In this document: positions 51,413-60,300 of the stretch, one piece after another
Numbering within the stretch: the stretch's first letter is position 1
Layout of the letters: every line of letters starts with the position of its first letter
The notes under the pieces: generated by a model
What the model was told of the DNA's origin: nothing
Seen by the model: the letters and a program-made list of their open reading frames with translations, nothing else
The model's database searches: none
Translations under genes and position numbers: made by a program
From: CAYNVS01 sp964400725
Lineage (GTDB): Bacteria > Myxococcota_A > SURF-8 > CAYNVS01
Direction: 5' to 3'
NCBI GenBank assembly: GCA_964400725.1
Contig: CAYNVS010000005.1
Coordinates: 62,001 to 126,000 of the forward strand
DNA length: 64,000 nucleotides

Positions 51413-52357
51413 CTATCGGTCTTCGCCGGAGCGTCTTTTCAACGCCCCGTTGCCGTCTAAAACCTGTTGAGTGGCTACGTATCCCTCTTGTCTGACGAGG
51501 AAATTGCGCACCGCGACTTCTATTATCGACGCGAGGTTGCGTCCCGAACTGACCGGTATCTTGAACATCGGAACCTGCACGCCTAGAACGTCAAAAAATT
51601 CTTGACGGATGCCCAGCCGGTCGAATTCCGAACGGCCGTCGAGGATTCCCAGTTTAAGCGCAAGATCGATTGATATTTCGCTTTTTACCGCGGCTATGCC
51701 GAAGAGGTCTTTAATATTAATTATTCCCAGACCGCGGACTTCCATTAAATATTTAATTGGCGGATCGGGGCTGCCGACCGCTTGATCGTGAGCGACGCGG
51801 CGCGCTATTACTACGTCGTCGGCCACGAGCCTGTGACCGCGCTGAAGCAAATCGAGAGCCGCCTCCGACTTGCCGACTCCCGACTGTCCCATAATTAATG
51901 TTCCGACTCCGAGCACGTCCATCAATACGCCGTGAAAAGTCGCAGACGGAGCTAAAACGCGCTCAAGGTATCGGTTTACCGCCGAAAGAATGTCGCTGCT
52001 TTTGCGCGGACTAAGCAGCAAGGCTATCTTTTTCCGCTCGCACAACCCTTCAAGGGCGGGCGGCGGCGTTAGGCCGCGGGCGACTATGAAAACCGGCACG
52101 TCCACCGTTGACAACAGTTCGAGCGACCCGGCTTGTTTTTCCGCGGACAGCGTATTGAGATAGGATATTTCGTTGCGCCCCATTACTTGAACGCGCCCCG
52201 GTCTGCGCCCCTCGATGAACCCGGCCAGCGCCAGCCCGACTTTTTGCGCGTGAATTTCCAAAACCTCGCGGTCCAGCGCATCGTCGCCGCCGCGCGGCTC
52301 AAGAACGAGCTGCTCTTTCAAATCCGCGAATATCTTTCTTACTTTCACGCTTTGCAT
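51413..52357 (-). CDS. hprK: HPr kinase/phosphorylase
   Basis: 314 residues. The P-loop GQSGVGKS is followed by ADDVV, and the C-terminal signature VRGLGIINIKDLFG is diagnostic. The N-terminal domain is of the usual size. It phosphorylates or dephosphorylates the regulatory Ser of HPr in response to metabolite levels. It lies 10 bases downstream of rpoN. In Proteobacteria hprK sits in the rpoN cluster with hpf and ptsN; here both are missing, and no HPr gene is visible in the window. Confidence 0.95.
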   Translation of the reverse strand: MQSVKVRKIFADLKEQLVLEPRGGDDALDREVLEIHAQKVGLALAGFIEGRRPGRVQVMGRNEISYLNTLSAEKQAGSLELLSTVDVPVFIVARGLTPPPALEGLCERKKIALLLSPRKSSDILSAVNRYLERVLAPSATFHGVLMDVLGVGTLIMGQSGVGKSEAALDLLQRGHRLVADDVVIARRVAHDQAVGSPDPPIKYLMEVRGLGIINIKDLFGIAAVKSEISIDLALKLGILDGRSEFDRLGIRQEFFDVLGVQVPMFKIPVSSGRNLASIIEVAVRNFLVRQEGYVATQQVLDGNGALKRRSGEDR

Positions 52358-52367
52358 TATATCCGAG

Positions 52368-53990
52368 CTACCCCCTGGTTCTGCGCACCGAACGGGAGGG
52401 AATGCCTATGATGTCGCGGTATTTCGCGACCGTTCGGCGGGTGATTTTTACTCCCTCGGAATTGATTATCTGCGCCAGCTTGTCGTCGGTGAAAGGGTCA
52501 AGTTTGTCCTCGGAATCGACGAGCTGCTTTATTCTGCGCTTTACTTTTTCGGGAACTATGTCCTGCCCTTCGCTCGTTTCAAGCCCCTGCCTGAAGAACA
52601 ATTTAAGGCCGAAAACTCCCCGCGGAGTCTTCATGTATTTATTGCTTGTGGCGCGGCTGACCGTGCTTATATGCAGCTCCAGCTCGTCGGCGACCTCCTT
52701 CAGCGACATCGGCCTTATCGCCTCGGCGCCCTTTTCCAAAAAAGCCTGCTGTTCCCTTACTATTATTTCAGCCACGCGGTATATGGTGCGGGGGCGCTGT
52801 TTCTGCGCCCTTACCAGCATGGCGGCTTCGTTGAGTTTGTTTTTGATATAGTCGCGGGCTTCCTGCGGAGTGTTTTTGTCTTTCAGCAGCCTTTTGTAAT
52901 TCGAGTTTATGCGCAGCGTCGGCAAATCGCCGTCGTTTACAACGACGCGGAACTCGTCGCCTATTTTTTCGACCACGACGTCGGGTATAACAATCCGCGG
53001 CTCTTCGGACGCGAAGTTGCGGCCGGGAATTGGGTCGAACCCTTTTATTACGTTCAGAGCCTCGCGCACGTCCTCTACGCTGCAAGACAAATCCTTCGCG
53101 ATTTTATCCAGTCTGTTTTTAGCCGCTAAATCCAAACGCTCGCGAATTATCCGCAAAACGATAGAGTCCTCGGCGAGATACAGCGCTTTGGCCTGCGCGG
53201 CCAGACACTCCACGAGGCTGCGCGCTCCGACGCCCGGCGGATCAAGACGCATTACTTTTGCGTGTATTTTCTCAACCGCGTGAATGGGCGCGGAGAGCTT
53301 ATCGGCGATTTCCTCCAGCGGATCGACGGCCGCGGCTTTTACGATAGGCCCGCTCTCGTCGCTTTCATTGGGTTCGCCGGTTTCGCCGCCGGCGGAGCCC
53401 GTCTGTTTTTCCGGCGCTGGCTCGACGGACGATACGAGATAGCCTCGCTCGTCTAGATTGCCTATTATTTCCTCCGCGATCAGCTTTTCCGTCTCGTCGA
53501 AATCGGCGACGTTGATTTGATAACGCAGGTAGTCGGCAAGCGACGGCTTGCTCGTTAGAAGCGATTCCGGCATGAATTCGTCGTCCTCGTCGGGAACCGC
53601 CATCTGCCTGCCCGCCGTGGAGCCGTACGACTGCTTGTCGAAGTAGTCGTCCCATTCCTGTTCCGCCATGCCGAACTGCGCCGAGTCGTCGGCGTATTCG
53701 TCTATTATATTGTTCTCAAAAGAGGCTTCGGAGACGTTGAGCTCGGCGTCCGATTTCGCGCCGCCTTCGCCCCGCTCTTCGTTCGCGTCGGCGGAGTACG
53801 TTTCAAAAGATCCTTCGCCGTATTCCTCTTCGAGGGTAGGGTTTTCAAGGAGGTGCCTTTGCAGCTCTTCCTTCAGTTCCAATCGGTTCATTTGCAAAAG
53901 GCGGAGAGACAGCTGCAATTGCTGCGTAAGCACCAGCTGCTGCGAAAGCGTCTGCTTCTGGCTTTGCGTCTGTTGCAGTTTGAGACTCAT
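52368..53990 (-). CDS. rpoN: RNA polymerase sigma-54 factor
   Basis: 540 residues from the ATG at 53990. The upstream TTG at 53996 is less likely. Region I is glutamine-rich (LKLQQTQSQKQTLSQQLVLT), region II is acidic (about 60-190), the core-binding domain follows, and the C-terminus has the HTH and RpoN box TRRTVAKYRD. It directs transcription from -24/-12 promoters with enhancer-binding activators, commonly those of pilin genes. It is cotranscribed with hprK. Confidence 0.96.
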   Translation of the reverse strand: MSLKLQQTQSQKQTLSQQLVLTQQLQLSLRLLQMNRLELKEELQRHLLENPTLEEEYGEGSFETYSADANEERGEGGAKSDAELNVSEASFENNIIDEYADDSAQFGMAEQEWDDYFDKQSYGSTAGRQMAVPDEDDEFMPESLLTSKPSLADYLRYQINVADFDETEKLIAEEIIGNLDERGYLVSSVEPAPEKQTGSAGGETGEPNESDESGPIVKAAAVDPLEEIADKLSAPIHAVEKIHAKVMRLDPPGVGARSLVECLAAQAKALYLAEDSIVLRIIRERLDLAAKNRLDKIAKDLSCSVEDVREALNVIKGFDPIPGRNFASEEPRIVIPDVVVEKIGDEFRVVVNDGDLPTLRINSNYKRLLKDKNTPQEARDYIKNKLNEAAMLVRAQKQRPRTIYRVAEIIVREQQAFLEKGAEAIRPMSLKEVADELELHISTVSRATSNKYMKTPRGVFGLKLFFRQGLETSEGQDIVPEKVKRRIKQLVDSEDKLDPFTDDKLAQIINSEGVKITRRTVAKYRDIIGIPSRSVRRTRG

Positions 53991-54255
53991 AAACAAATCC
54001 GCGTTCTTTTATGCGAAACGATAAAACAAAACAGGTTAATAAAGCCGCATTTGTTTTTATTTTACAGCATTATTCTCCGCAAGACAAATCTTAAAACCGT
54101 TTCGGGTTCGCCCGGCCGCCGCCGGCTTGTCCGCGCTTTTGGAAAAAGCCGCGGCGGCGGTTAATTACAATTTGCATTTTAAGCGAAAATGCAGTTTAAA
54201 GTATTATCTGCGGCGTTTAATGCCGCAATGTTTTCGCAACGGAAAGGAGACAGGC

Positions 54256-55344
54256 ATGGCTTTGACCAAAGAAACGCTGCTTGAAGCGATTAAAGACGTA
54301 ATGGACCCGGAGCTCGGCAAAACGCTGATGGAACTGGGAATGATTACCAAAGCGGAAGTCAAATCGGAAAACGAATGCGAAATCGAAATAACGCTGACGA
54401 CTCCCGCCTGCCCGCTAAAGGATAAAATCGGCGGAGACGTTAAAAACGCCGTAAAGGCCGCCTTCGGCGCGGAAGTAAAATGCGTCGTAACGTTCGGAGC
54501 CAAGCCGCTTCGTCAGGAAGAAAAAGAAGAGTTTCTCGCGGGCGTTAAAAACGTATTGCTGGTCGCAAGCGGCAAAGGCGGAGTGGGCAAAAGCACCGTG
54601 GCGTCCAACCTCGCGTTCGCTTTAAAAAGCCTGGGGCTGCGGGTCGGACTGCTGGACGCGGACATTTACGGCCCGTCAATTCCTCTTATGGTCGGCATCA
54701 AAGAGCCGAAATTCATGGAAACCGAAGGGAAGCCCATGCCTCCTTTCATCGCCGACATGCCGGTTCTTTCCATCGGCTATTTCATCAAACCCGATCAGCC
54801 GGTCATTTGGCGAGGCCCGATGCTGCACTCGACGCTAAAGCAGTTTTTAAGCGACTTCGAGTGGGGCGAACTGGATTATATAGTGGTAGATATGCCGCCG
54901 GGCACGGGCGACGTGCAAATTTCGCTGGCGCAGTTTCTTGAAGGCTCGCAGTCGATTATGGTTACGACGCCGCAAAAAATAGCAGTAGCCGACGTTTTGC
55001 GCGCTAAAATGATGTTCGAGCGTCTAAACATTCCGGTTCTGGGCTACGTCGAGAACATGGCGGCCTTCGTTTGTCCGCATTGCGGAGTCGAGACGAAAAT
55101 TTTCAAATCGGACGAAGGAGAGAAATGGGCCGCGGCGCTTGAGCTCGAAAACCTCGGCTCGCTCCCCATCGACCCGACCGTTACGAACAGCGGCGAAGCC
55201 GGAATGCCGATAGTTTTAAAAGACCCGGACTGCGCCGTTTCAAAGAAGTTCGTCGAAATAGCCGAAAAGATTAAGGCGATAATAGACCATAACGAGAAAC
55301 ACGGCAATGGCGGATGCTGCGGCGGCTGTCATTGCGGCGGTTAA
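54256..55344 (+). CDS. mrp: Mrp/ApbC-type iron-sulfur carrier ATPase
   Basis: 362 residues from the ATG at 54256 (AAAGGAG upstream; the frame is open to 54127). An N-terminal MIP18/DUF59 domain (1-85) is followed by the ATPase with Walker A GKGGVGKST and the signature DADIYGPSIP, MPPGTGDVQIS, and CPHCG. The C-terminal tail is Cys-rich (GGCCGGCHCGG), unusual for this family and probably metal-binding. It transfers Fe-S clusters to apoproteins, fitting the many Fe-S enzymes encoded here. It is divergent from rpoN. Confidence 0.92.
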   Translation: MALTKETLLEAIKDVMDPELGKTLMELGMITKAEVKSENECEIEITLTTPACPLKDKIGGDVKNAVKAAFGAEVKCVVTFGAKPLRQEEKEEFLAGVKNVLLVASGKGGVGKSTVASNLAFALKSLGLRVGLLDADIYGPSIPLMVGIKEPKFMETEGKPMPPFIADMPVLSIGYFIKPDQPVIWRGPMLHSTLKQFLSDFEWGELDYIVVDMPPGTGDVQISLAQFLEGSQSIMVTTPQKIAVADVLRAKMMFERLNIPVLGYVENMAAFVCPHCGVETKIFKSDEGEKWAAALELENLGSLPIDPTVTNSGEAGMPIVLKDPDCAVSKKFVEIAEKIKAIIDHNEKHGNGGCCGGCHCGG

Positions 55345-55345
55345 A

Positions 55346-55750
55346 ATGACTAAACGCAAAACAATCGAGGTCGCCACGCAAGCCCGCGTCGATTTTATCG
55401 ACATAACGGCGAAGATTAACGCCGCGCTCGCCGAAATGGGGGCGAACGAGGGGGAAGGCATGGCGAACGTCTTCATCCCGCATACCACCTGCGCCGTAAT
55501 CGTAAACGAATGCGCGGACCCGGACGTGGTCGCCGACATAGAGACATATCTGGCTAAACTCGTTCCGCATAAAAACGGATACAAACACTTGGAAGGAAAT
55601 TCCGACGCGCACATCAAATCGTCCCTATTCGGATGTTCGCTGTGGCTGCCCACAAACGGAAACAGACTCGCGCTGGGAACGTGGCAGGGAGTTTTTCTGT
55701 GCGAATTCGACGGAAAAAGGACGCGTAAAGTCATAATTTCGGCGTTATAA
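55346..55750 (+). CDS. YjbQ/UPF0047 family protein
   Basis: 134 residues from the ATG one base after the mrp stop; an alternative start at 55307 would overlap mrp by 38 bases. Conserved motifs are FIPHTTCAVIVNE and GNSDAHIKSSLFG, and LGTWQGVFLCEFDG near the end, the family signature. Members have been annotated as secondary thiamine-phosphate synthases, and the physiological role is uncertain. A strong terminator follows. Confidence 0.88.
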   Translation: MTKRKTIEVATQARVDFIDITAKINAALAEMGANEGEGMANVFIPHTTCAVIVNECADPDVVADIETYLAKLVPHKNGYKHLEGNSDAHIKSSLFGCSLWLPTNGNRLALGTWQGVFLCEFDGKRTRKVIISAL

Positions 55751-55784
55751 GCGCGTAACGACCATTAAAAATATTTAAAGAGAG

Positions 55785-55817
55785 TCCCCCTTGCTAAAAA
55801 GCGAGGGGGATTTTTTG
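55785..55817 (+). terminator. Rho-independent terminator after mrp-yjbQ
   Basis: Stem TCCCCCTTGCT/AGCGAGGGGGA with an AAAA loop, then TTTTTTG. Confidence 0.9.
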
Positions 55818-56026
55818 TTTACACGACTTAAAACTAAAAAACGCTCCCGCGCCGACTGGAAAATTTAATTTTTCGGCTAATTGTTATTAAAAGCTGGATT
55901 CGCCGGCGTCCGACTAGCGGTTATTATAATAAATGAATTAATATCTTGATTTTTTACGGCATATTGGTTAAATATTTCCTTCTGTTTGTTCCTCAAGTTC
56001 TTTCTTTATAGTAAGAGGAGTAAGAA

Positions 56027-57589
56027 ATGCTTGATCAGATGCGCAGAAAAACGGTTTCATGGATCGGTATGTTCCTATTCGTAGTGGTCATACTGGCCTT
56101 CATAATCAGTTTCGGCCCCGGCTCGTTCCGCAGAGCGCATTTCGGCGCCGAAGACGACATCGCCAAAGTAAACGGCGAGATTATTTCCAAATTCGACTTC
56201 GACCAAAACTACGATAGATACAAGCCTTACGAACGGAACATGCCGGAGGATAAAATCGATTCGTTTAAGCGGAACATTTTAGACGGCATGGTGGCGGATA
56301 TGCTTTGGAAGCAGGAAGCCGCCAAGATGAAAATTAAAATTTCCGACGACGCGCTGGCCGAATACATACTCGCAAACCCCAATTTTCAGGAAGACGGCAA
56401 ATTTTCCGCCGAAATGTACCACAGCCGCGTAGGAAACGCCAAGGCTTACGAGGCTAATCTGCGGGTTGATTTGGCCACCGATTTGCTGCGTAAGGCGATT
56501 CAAGACCTTTCTTACGCCAGCAAAGAAGAGGCGTGGGAAAACTATAAAATTTCAAACACCAAGGTCGATTTGGAATTCATAATGCTCGACGGCGACAAGG
56601 CCGAAGCTCTAGGTTACAAAGCCGAGGCGAAAGAAGAAGACCTTAAGAAATTCATCGCCGCCAACGAAAGCAAAATTAAAGATTATTACGACCTCAACCG
56701 CAAGGAGTTCGACAAACCCGAACGCGCGACGGTCGATCAGGTCGTCATTACGGTAGAGGAAGGCGAATCGTTCTCCGTCGCCCGCGACCGCGCGGCCAAA
56801 GTTAAAAACGCGGCGTCCGGCAAAAGCCTCGGCGACGCGGCCAAAACGGTTAAAGGCGCGCAGTTCAAAGACAACGCCGAACTGCGCAAAGGCGAAATAG
56901 AAAAAGAGCTTGAAACCGCGGTCTTTTCGGCCAAACCGGGCGATTTGCTCGGACCTATCCAAATTAAGGGCGGCGAAAAATATTACGTCGTAATGCTTAA
57001 GGAAATTAAACCCGAAGAAAAAAGCGAGCTGAACGATTCTATTAAATCGACCATAGCTAAAAAACTTTACGAGGCCGAAGCGAAGGAAAACTTCCTCAAA
57101 ACCAAAGCCAACGATTATCTCGCGCAGCTTATGGCCGGCAAAACCGTCAACGACGTGGTTCCCTATGAAAAAGACGAAGAGGGCGAAACTACTAAAAAAC
57201 CGATAGAACAAGACCCGAAAAGCGGCGTTTCGAGCGGCAGAACCAAGCCGTTCCCGCGGGGCGGCGGAGCCGTGCGCGGCATCGGATTTGCGCCCGACAT
57301 TATGAACGCGGCGTTCAAACTTACCAAAGAGGCGCCGGTCGCCGGCCCGTTCGTCGTAAACGGCAGCGTTTACATCATCCGCCTTTTGAGCTTAGAAGAA
57401 GCGACAAAAGAAAAGTTCGAGTCCGAGTATAAAACCGAATCGAAGGCGGCGCACAGCGAGGCCAAGAAAGCCAATCTCGCCGGATACGTCTATTACCTGA
57501 AGAAGAACTCGAAGATAGAAATCAAAGATCATAAAATGAACGAGGCCGCCAAATCGTCGAGCCTTCCGTTCTCGCTGGACGACTATTGA
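56027..57589 (+). CDS. PpiD/SurA-like membrane-anchored peptidyl-prolyl isomerase
   Basis: 520 residues. A short cytoplasmic N-terminus (MLDQMRRKTVSWIG) and one TM helix (about 12-32) precede a SurA-N-like helical domain with IAKVNGEIISKFDFDQNYDRY. A parvulin-like region (about 225-345) has FSAKPGDLLGPIQIKGGEKYYVV. A second beta-rich, possibly parvulin-like segment closes the protein. This is the PpiD architecture: an inner-membrane chaperone for proteins leaving the Sec channel. It is followed by trigger factor after 73 bases. Confidence 0.85.
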   Translation: MLDQMRRKTVSWIGMFLFVVVILAFIISFGPGSFRRAHFGAEDDIAKVNGEIISKFDFDQNYDRYKPYERNMPEDKIDSFKRNILDGMVADMLWKQEAAKMKIKISDDALAEYILANPNFQEDGKFSAEMYHSRVGNAKAYEANLRVDLATDLLRKAIQDLSYASKEEAWENYKISNTKVDLEFIMLDGDKAEALGYKAEAKEEDLKKFIAANESKIKDYYDLNRKEFDKPERATVDQVVITVEEGESFSVARDRAAKVKNAASGKSLGDAAKTVKGAQFKDNAELRKGEIEKELETAVFSAKPGDLLGPIQIKGGEKYYVVMLKEIKPEEKSELNDSIKSTIAKKLYEAEAKENFLKTKANDYLAQLMAGKTVNDVVPYEKDEEGETTKKPIEQDPKSGVSSGRTKPFPRGGGAVRGIGFAPDIMNAAFKLTKEAPVAGPFVVNGSVYIIRLLSLEEATKEKFESEYKTESKAAHSEAKKANLAGYVYYLKKNSKIEIKDHKMNEAAKSSSLPFSLDDY

Positions 57590-57662
57590 TAACCGGCGCG
57601 GCGCGAAGAGCCGGGCAAAAGATAATTGCGCAGCCAATTTAATAAAAACACAGGAGTCAATA

Positions 57663-59030
57663 ATGGAAATCAGAGAGACTAAAGTCGTAAGCCCCACGCA
57701 GCTCGTTCTTAAATTCTACTTTACGCCGGAAGAAACGTCTTCCGAACTCGATAAGGTCGCCAAGGAAATTCAGCCGATGGTCGAGCTGAAAGGATTCCGC
57801 AAAGGGCACGCGCCGCTGCAAATGGTAAAAACAAAGTTCTTCAAGGAAATCTTCAACGACGCGCTTAACGCTCTCGCCGACAAAGCCCTCGCCGATTGGA
57901 GCAAAGCCGAGAGCCGCGACATTTACGACCGCTACGTCCTCGATCAGTCGAAGCTGCAAATCGCCTACAAGGACGGCGAAGGAATAGAAATCGAAATACA
58001 CGTTGAGGCCGACCCCGCGGTGCCGGAAATACCGGTGGGCGAAATAGAGCTTTTCGAGAGCGCGGTTAAAATTCCAAAAGCTATGCTGGAACAGCGCGCC
58101 GCCGCATTGCAGCAGAAGTATTCTTTCCTCGCGCCCGCCGCCGACAGAGACGTCGCGGTCGAAGGAGACGTAATTATTTGCGATATTTCCGTCGCCGACG
58201 CCGACCTGCCCGACAAGAAAACGGTCGAAGAGAACGTGGAAATCGACCTCGGCAAGCCCGCAGACCTCAAGCGCCTGCCGTTCCCCGCCGTAAAAGAGAT
58301 AATCCTCAAAGCCAAGCTGGGCGTCGAGCAGACCGAGACGCTTGACACTCCGGAAAAGACCAAAGCGATAGTTTCCGTATTAATAAAGGAAATAAAAGTC
58401 AAAAAGACTCCGGCGATAGGCGCGGAGCTTTGGAGCCTTATGGGCGAAAACTTCGCTTCCGACGAGGAGTTCAATAAGTATCTTGAAAAAGAAACTTATT
58501 TCGAGTGGGCTATAAACGCGCGCGACAGAATCGTTCAGGTGTTCAGCATGGGCGTACAAAAAAAGTTCGCCTTCCAGCCTCCGCTTCGCCTCTTCTACGA
58601 GCTTTACAGCCGCTTCTTCGTTTCCAAATACCCGAACGTCTTCCAAATCGTGAAAGACAAGAAAAAGTTGAGCCGCGAAGAAGAGAGCCTTGTGAGCGAA
58701 ATCGACAACGTAATCAAAATGGAAGCGAGCGCGGGCGCGGTTTCCGCGATAGTTATGAAGAAGCTCGCCAAGCAGGTTCCGATGGAGATTTCGGACGCGG
58801 AAGTGGACGAGTACCTGAAGAAGGTCGCCGAGCTTGAGCGCGTTCCGGTAGAGAAAATCCGCGCCGAGCAAAGCGCCGAAGAGTGGAAGGAAGTGTATCG
58901 CGAGTTCAAACTGATGGAATACATCCGCGCCAACGCAAAAATAGTAGGCGACAAAGAGTGGGAAGAAGAAATGCACAAACATCACGAGCACGAGCATCGC
59001 GACCGCGACCATGACCACGACCGCGAGTAA
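57663..59030 (+). CDS. tig: Trigger factor
   Basis: 455 residues. The ribosome-binding N-terminal domain has GFRKGHAP (about 42-49), the ribosome-contact signature. The middle domain corresponds to the FKBP part but lacks the usual IPGFE and FPxxY motifs, so isomerase activity may be reduced. The C-terminal helical arms are intact. The tail (about 436-455) is rich in His, Asp and Arg. It chaperones nascent chains. GGAGT lies before the ATG and a terminator follows. Confidence 0.88.
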   Translation: MEIRETKVVSPTQLVLKFYFTPEETSSELDKVAKEIQPMVELKGFRKGHAPLQMVKTKFFKEIFNDALNALADKALADWSKAESRDIYDRYVLDQSKLQIAYKDGEGIEIEIHVEADPAVPEIPVGEIELFESAVKIPKAMLEQRAAALQQKYSFLAPAADRDVAVEGDVIICDISVADADLPDKKTVEENVEIDLGKPADLKRLPFPAVKEIILKAKLGVEQTETLDTPEKTKAIVSVLIKEIKVKKTPAIGAELWSLMGENFASDEEFNKYLEKETYFEWAINARDRIVQVFSMGVQKKFAFQPPLRLFYELYSRFFVSKYPNVFQIVKDKKKLSREEESLVSEIDNVIKMEASAGAVSAIVMKKLAKQVPMEISDAEVDEYLKKVAELERVPVEKIRAEQSAEEWKEVYREFKLMEYIRANAKIVGDKEWEEEMHKHHEHEHRDRDHDHDRE

Positions 59031-59052
59031 ACCGACCGGCAATCAGTCGATA

Positions 59053-59080
59053 AGCCCCCGCGAAAGCGGGGGTTTTTATT
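59053..59080 (+). terminator. Rho-independent terminator after tig
   Basis: Stem GCCCCCGC/GCGGGGGT with GAAA loop, then TTTTTATTT. Confidence 0.9.
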
Positions 59081-59214
59081 TACAAGAAGGATTATCATTA
59101 TCTAATTAAGAAAAAATATGTTGCAGAAATTTGTTTTATTATTGCCAATTGCTCCGCTTTTTGTTATTTTTTGCAAACGAGCTGGAAATCTTGACAATCT
59201 AAAAGGAAATGTAT

Positions 59215-60024
59215 ATGAATAAATTATCATCCGCCCCCGGCAGTAAGCATAGTCTTTATTATTCTAGACATGCCCAACCCCGGGGCTCTTTTTTTGATTC
59301 CGAATTATTAATAAGACATCTTACTCCTACCATAACCGCCGTTATTTTCGATGCGGCTTTTTTTATAAAAAGAGCCCGTCTAATTTATGGCTCATTAACG
59401 CCAAACCAAGCCGCAGAACGTCTTTATTGTACGGCGTTTGATCATCTTAACGAAAGTCAAAGCGGCAAGCGGATAGCGCGCCTATATCGTATATTTGTTT
59501 ACGACGCGCCGCCCGCCGCGTGGAAAGGACATAGACCCATCAGCAAAAAAGCGGTCGATTTTTCTCTTACTCCTACGGCTATATGGCGCAGCGAATTCCA
59601 CAACGAATTACGCGGAAAAAGAAAAGTTGCGCTTCGATTAGGCGAAATTCCAACGAATTTGGTTCATTGGCAACTTATTCCCAATGTTCAAAAGGAACTT
59701 TTATCAGGCAAACGCGACTGGACAACTCTTACCGACGACGACTTTTCTCTCAATCTCCGTCAAAAAGGCGTAGATATGCGTCTTGGTCTGGATATTGCTT
59801 CAATTGTGTTCAAAGGTCAAGTTAATCAAATAGTTTTAGTATCGGGCGATTCCGATTTTGTTCCAGCCGCAAAACTAGCGCGACGCGAGGGCGTTGATTT
59901 TATTTTAGACCCAATGTGGGCTCCTATTCGCCAACAACTCCACGAACACATTGACGGCTTGCGCAGCGTTTGCCCTAAGCCAAAAGGAATCAGTTCGCGC
60001 AAAGACGCATCGAGCGAACCGTAA
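59215..60024 (+). CDS. NYN (PIN-like) domain protein
   Basis: 269 residues from the ATG at 59215, which places AAAGGAA at good spacing; an ATG at 59209 is too close to that site. The NYN/LabA acidic residues are visible: the first Asp in VIFDAAFFIKRA, KGVDMRLGLDIAS, and VSGDSDFVPAAKLAR. This fold is a PIN-like RNase; members act in RNA processing or in defence. The gene is AT-rich compared with its neighbours and stands alone after the tig terminator, suggesting recent acquisition. Target RNA unknown. Confidence 0.85.
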   Translation: MNKLSSAPGSKHSLYYSRHAQPRGSFFDSELLIRHLTPTITAVIFDAAFFIKRARLIYGSLTPNQAAERLYCTAFDHLNESQSGKRIARLYRIFVYDAPPAAWKGHRPISKKAVDFSLTPTAIWRSEFHNELRGKRKVALRLGEIPTNLVHWQLIPNVQKELLSGKRDWTTLTDDDFSLNLRQKGVDMRLGLDIASIVFKGQVNQIVLVSGDSDFVPAAKLARREGVDFILDPMWAPIRQQLHEHIDGLRSVCPKPKGISSRKDASSEP

Positions 60025-60300
60025 CGAAACTATTACAGCGACGCCGTCGAGCTGAATACTTCAGTTTTTAATTATTCGCTCGCGCCATCTTATTCCGCAT
60101 ACTTGTTTTACGAGATGCGCAACACGATCGAAGGTAGAATTTCCAGACTTCATAAATTCCAAAAAACTTTTGTGATTATGAGAATTTAATGTTAGAATTA
60201 AAAATGGTGTAGTATAATATTAATTGTATTGCAGGTTCTTTAAAAGGCGGCAAAAAAAGTCGTTTTGCCGGCGCCGTTCGGGGCATTAACGGAGCTTACG
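60025..60300 (+). promoter_or_regulatory. Leader of the large C-terminal-edge lipoprotein gene
   Basis: A 276-base AT-rich gap. A TATAAT hexamer stands at 60213-60218 without a good -35. A hairpin CGGCAAAA/TTTTGCCG (about 60248-60271) sits between it and the ATG and could act on transcript stability. Nothing else is recognisable. Confidence 0.35.

Noticed and set aside
54127..54255. N-terminal extension of the Mrp protein
   Set aside because: The extension is basic and unlike the family, and AAAGGAG precedes the ATG at 54256.
59192..59197. TTGACA as -35 box for the NYN gene
   Set aside because: It is only about 18 bases before the ATG, too close for a normal promoter and leader.
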